Positions 47,923-50,070 of a stretch of DNA of 50,070 bases are shown here, one piece after another (position 1 is the stretch's first letter; the number at the start of each line of letters is the position of its first letter). This DNA comes from a virus, in IMG/VR virus record IMGVR_UViG_3300034072_002243, positions 1 through 50,070 of that record; one strand, written 5' to 3'. The translations under genes and the position numbers were made by a program. The notes under the pieces were generated by a model, which was given only the letters and a program-made list of their open reading frames with translations, was not told the origin of the DNA and searched no databases.

Positions 47923-48137
47923 CCCTCACCACCCTCGCCGCCCTGCCCCTGCTGATCAGCCTCACGTTGTGCTGCGCCGTGCTGGCACTCGGCATCCTCC
48001 GCGCCCGGCGGGTGCGTGAGGACGATCCTTACGAAACACCGGTTGATGACGCTCACCTCCCAGGCGTCGTCAACAGCCCCCGGCCGCGCGTGTCCTCCCC
48101 GCGCGGCCGGGGCACCCAATACAAAGGAGAGCTGTGA
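47919..48137 (+). CDS. Small single-TM membrane protein
   Basis: 72 residues. Hydrophobic N terminus MTLTTLAALPLLISLTLCCA followed by VLALGILRARRVREDDPYET, i.e. one TM helix with a basic stop-transfer, then a Pro/Arg-rich tail. Unknown function. Confidence 0.6.
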   Translation: MTLTTLAALPLLISLTLCCAVLALGILRARRVREDDPYETPVDDAHLPGVVNSPRPRVSSPRGRGTQYKGEL

Positions 48138-48799
48138 TGGCCGGACCGTTCACCACCCAGATCACCGAGCAGCTGGCACAGCGCGGCATCACCGCCCGCG
48201 ACGTGCGCCTGCAGATCGCCATTGCCGAATTTCAGAACAACGGCGGCACGTTTGAGCAGGCCGAGGCCCTGCTCCGCGCCGCCTACACAGATGCAGCGAA
48301 GGGCCATCTTTCCGTCGCCGACAAGGCCATTGAGAATACGCCCGACGCTGCACCCCTTCGGGGCGCGGGCCACCCCCGAAACGCCAGCAAGGCCAGGTTT
48401 CAAGCGCCCGCCGCCCCGATCCCGTCCACCCGGAGCGGAGGCCATGGACGGCTTGCCGATGAGGCCAAATTCGCCATGCCGCCCGCTCCGCAGACCCGGC
48501 GGGAGGTGGCCGCTGGCCATGCCCGCCGGGGCCTTGCCGCCATCGCCGCCGCGCAGGCCCCTGTCGCCCGGTCGCTGTTCGACGGCACCCGCCTGCCGGA
48601 CGGGCGCACCCTGCGCGAGGTGCATTGGGCCGAATGCCCGCGCCTGGCGCGCCAGTACCGCCACCTTGCCCGCGTCCTGCACGCAATCCACAGCCACGCC
48701 ACGCCATCCGATCCGGCCGCCACGCTGGACGAGATCGTCAGCGAGGCGCAGCTGAAAGCCATCATCGCCACAGCGGAGCGGGCCAATGATCTTGACTGA
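48137..48799 (+). CDS. Hypothetical early protein
   Basis: 220 residues from the ATG at 48137 (AGGAGA eight bases upstream). N-terminal ~60 residues helical (TQITEQLAQRGITARDVRLQ, IAIAEFQNNGGTFEQAEALL), then a Pro/Arg-rich linker, then a helical C terminus (WAECPRLARQYRHLARVLHA). No domain recognised. Overlaps the alternative upstream start of the next gene. Confidence 0.6.
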   Translation: MAGPFTTQITEQLAQRGITARDVRLQIAIAEFQNNGGTFEQAEALLRAAYTDAAKGHLSVADKAIENTPDAAPLRGAGHPRNASKARFQAPAAPIPSTRSGGHGRLADEAKFAMPPAPQTRREVAAGHARRGLAAIAAAQAPVARSLFDGTRLPDGRTLREVHWAECPRLARQYRHLARVLHAIHSHATPSDPAATLDEIVSEAQLKAIIATAERANDLD

Positions 48800-48812
48800 C
48801 ACACACGAGCTT

Positions 48813-48879
48813 CCGGGGAACGGAGGGGCCATGCTGCAATCGCCGAAAGGCCAAATGGTCGACGCCCCCCGTTCCCTGG
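48813..48879 (+). other. RNA hairpin over the ribosome binding site of the IS110-like gene
   Basis: Left arm 48813-48830 (CCGGGGAACGGAGGGGCC) pairs with 48863-48879 (CGCCCCCCGTTCCCTGG) with a few mismatches and a ~32-base loop holding the ATG at 48831. The left arm contains the GGAGG ribosome binding site, so folding would block translation. Confidence 0.55.
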
Positions 48880-49778
48880 AGGGCGAAGCGGGCCTAACGA
48901 GTATCGTCGACGAGACCATTAAATCGGCGCCAGCTTCGCCCGCCCTTCAGTGCCTGCTGGACCAGCTGGCCGAGCTGCAGCTGCGCCGGAAATTCTACAT
49001 CTCGCTCACCAACAAGCAGGTCAACGCCATCCGCGCGCTGACCCGCCGCGCGCTCGGCTGGCGCGCCGACGACGACGGACGCGAGAAGATCAACGCCCGC
49101 GCCGCCCGCATTGTCGCCAGCGCGCTCGCCGGCAAGGCCCAGAAGCCCGAGGACGAGGCCGCCTTTGCCGCACTGGCCGCAGACCTTGCCGTCTGCGCCG
49201 CCGTGCTGCAGCCGCTGGCCGAGGCCCGGGCCGAAGTGGAAAAGGACATGCGCCGCGCCGCCCGCAAGCTGCCGGCCTATGCCTTCGCCAAGTCGGTGAA
49301 CGGCCTTGGCGACCTCGGCCTTGCCGTGCTCGTCGGCGAGGCGGGCGATCTCGCCAGCTATCCGAAGAAAGGCCACCTCTGGAAGCGCCTTGGTCTTGCG
49401 CCCGTGCACGGCCAGGCGCTGAGCACCTGGCGCCGGACCGGCGGGCTCACGGCAGACGACTGGACGGCCGCAGGCTATTCGCCGCGCCGCAGGGCCGAGG
49501 TCTATGCGGTGATTTCCGAGCCGCTGTTCCGCGCGCAGAGCGTGGCCGATGGCCCTTACCGCGCCATCTATGACCGCCGCCGCGCCGCCACCGAGGCCGC
49601 GCATCCGGACTGGTCGAAACTGCACAGCCACATGGACGCCCTGCGCGTCATGACCAAATCACTCCTGCGCGACCTGCGCAACGAGTGGCGGAGGGCCAAT
49701 ATAGTCGTGCCTCACGGCCAGACTGCAGGCGCCCTCCGCACAATTCCCGCTGAAGCCGAGGAGACCTGTGATGGCTGA
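48831..49778 (+). CDS. Lone IS110-type transposase C-terminal-like (Tnp_20) protein
   Basis: 315 residues from the ATG at 48831 (GGAGG five to six bases upstream; a 48786 ATG lacks one). After ~150 helical residues (ALQCLLDQLAELQLRRKFYI, ARAEVEKDMRRAARKLPAYA) the helix-hairpin-helix and core typical of IS110/IS116 transposases follow: VNGLGDLGLAVLVGEAGDLA, YPKKGHLWKRLGLAPVHGQA, GYSPRRRAEVYAVISEPLF. The DEDD/RuvC catalytic domain of true IS110 transposases is not seen. No terminal repeats are apparent, so this is a phage gene of the early operon and not an inserted IS. Role unknown, perhaps DNA structure binding. Confidence 0.65.
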   Translation: MLQSPKGQMVDAPRSLEGEAGLTSIVDETIKSAPASPALQCLLDQLAELQLRRKFYISLTNKQVNAIRALTRRALGWRADDDGREKINARAARIVASALAGKAQKPEDEAAFAALAADLAVCAAVLQPLAEARAEVEKDMRRAARKLPAYAFAKSVNGLGDLGLAVLVGEAGDLASYPKKGHLWKRLGLAPVHGQALSTWRRTGGLTADDWTAAGYSPRRRAEVYAVISEPLFRAQSVADGPYRAIYDRRRAATEAAHPDWSKLHSHMDALRVMTKSLLRDLRNEWRRANIVVPHGQTAGALRTIPAEAEETCDG

Positions 49779-50070
49779 GACATCCAGCATCGAATGGACC
49801 GACGCGACGTGGAATCCGGTCACCGGCTGCACGTTGGTGAGCGAGGGCTGCCGGCATTGCTATGCCGCGCAGCTGGCCGCCACGCGCCTGAAGAACCACC
49901 CGAGCCGCCAGGGCCTTGCCCGGCTGAACGCCCAGGGCGAGGCGAAGTTCACCGGCGAGGTGCGCCTCAACGAACAGTGGCTGGACGAGCCCCTGCGCTG
50001 GAAACGCCCGCGCCGCATTTTTGTGTGCGCCCATGGCGACCTGTTCCACGAGGCCGTGCCGGATGAGTGG
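49771..50070 (+). CDS. Phage Gp37/Gp68 (DUF5131)-like protein (partial)
   Basis: First 100 residues, the rest beyond the window end. ATG 49771 with GAGGAGA eight bases upstream, eight bases before the previous stop. SSIEWTDATWNPVTGCTLVS, EGCRHCYAAQLAATRL and RIFVCAHGDLFHEAVPDEW are characteristic. The C-x7-C-x2-C arrangement resembles a radical-SAM-like cluster. The family is common in phages and bacteria; function unknown to me. Confidence 0.85.
   Translation, partial: MAETSSIEWTDATWNPVTGCTLVSEGCRHCYAAQLAATRLKNHPSRQGLARLNAQGEAKFTGEVRLNEQWLDEPLRWKRPRRIFVCAHGDLFHEAVPDEW

Noticed and set aside
48786-49778. Complete IS110-family insertion sequence
   Set aside because: No catalytic DEDD domain, no element ends, and seamless coupling to phage genes on both sides.
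1-50070. Circular complete phage genome
   Set aside because: Joining the last base to the first does not continue the methyltransferase with its expected GNAVVPQ block, so the ends are not adjacent.
1-50070. Integrase, tRNA genes, att sites, CRISPR arrays
   Set aside because: Looked for and not seen; temperate lifestyle is inferred only from the S24 repressor and the double early operons.

Overview
The window is a continuous stretch of a temperate, contractile-tailed phage (most likely a prophage) of a GC-rich alphaproteobacterium. The alphaproteobacterial call rests on a GcrA-type cell-cycle regulator carried by the phage (a family known from Alphaproteobacteria), high GC, and the style of the regulatory genes; I would guess a Caulobacterales/Maricaulales-like host, but that is inference. 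No integrase, tRNA, att site or CRISPR array is visible, and both window ends cut a gene, so the element extends beyond both sides.

Layout. 1-5069: accessory/early-type genes: a leftward C5-cytosine methyltransferase whose reading frame is completely overlapped by a second, conserved-looking frame; then a rightward block of small genes driven by two copies of an 88-bp promoter-leader cassette (1196-1283 and 3109-3196) and a third promoter whose spacer is a near-perfect palindrome (4157-4184). 5111-10067: lysis and tail-tip genes on the minus strand (holin-like proteins, Rz/Rz1-like spanins, endolysin, collagen-like fibre, putative receptor-binding protein). 10136-25095: a P2-type contractile tail (D, X, U, tape measure, E/E' with a -1 frameshift site, tube FII, sheath FI, fibres, I, J, W, V), interrupted at 14459-15075 by two oppositely oriented membrane/secreted genes that look like a moron. 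25088-33563: a lambda-type head (Nu1, GpA terminase, GpB portal, GpC protease with a nested Nu3-like scaffold, GpD decoration, GpE capsid). So the virion is a lambda-head/P2-tail chimera.

33564-43186: a possible packaging region, a Z-like tail gene, a repeat-rich dyad region (35347-35655, possible origin), an SF3 helicase and a CHC2/Toprim primase, a divergent HicAB toxin-antitoxin cassette with two operators, a two-TM protein, and a translationally coupled early leftward operon (CII-like regulator, GcrA-like protein with duplicated DNA-binding module, two HTH proteins, adenine methyltransferase). 43187-46373: control region: an 18-bp perfect hairpin, a 73-bp direct repeat flanking a stray second gpW/gp25 baseplate gene, a small Cro-position gene, a LexA/S24-type repressor, and a tail-anchored protein. 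Matching operators (GGGAAC-N4-GGWCCC) lie inside the spacers of the leftward promoter (44.55 kb) and the rightward promoter (46.33 kb), so one repressor probably silences both early operons. 46374-50070: rightward early operon with an HD phosphohydrolase, small proteins, a lone IS110-type Tnp_20-like domain protein with a hairpin over its ribosome binding site, and the start of a Gp37/Gp68 (DUF5131)-like protein.

The most unusual items are the double-coding methyltransferase locus, the phage GcrA next to an adenine methyltransferase, the misplaced gp25 gene bracketed by direct repeats, and the large nested dyad beside the helicase gene. All functional calls come from reading the sequence only; no database was searched.
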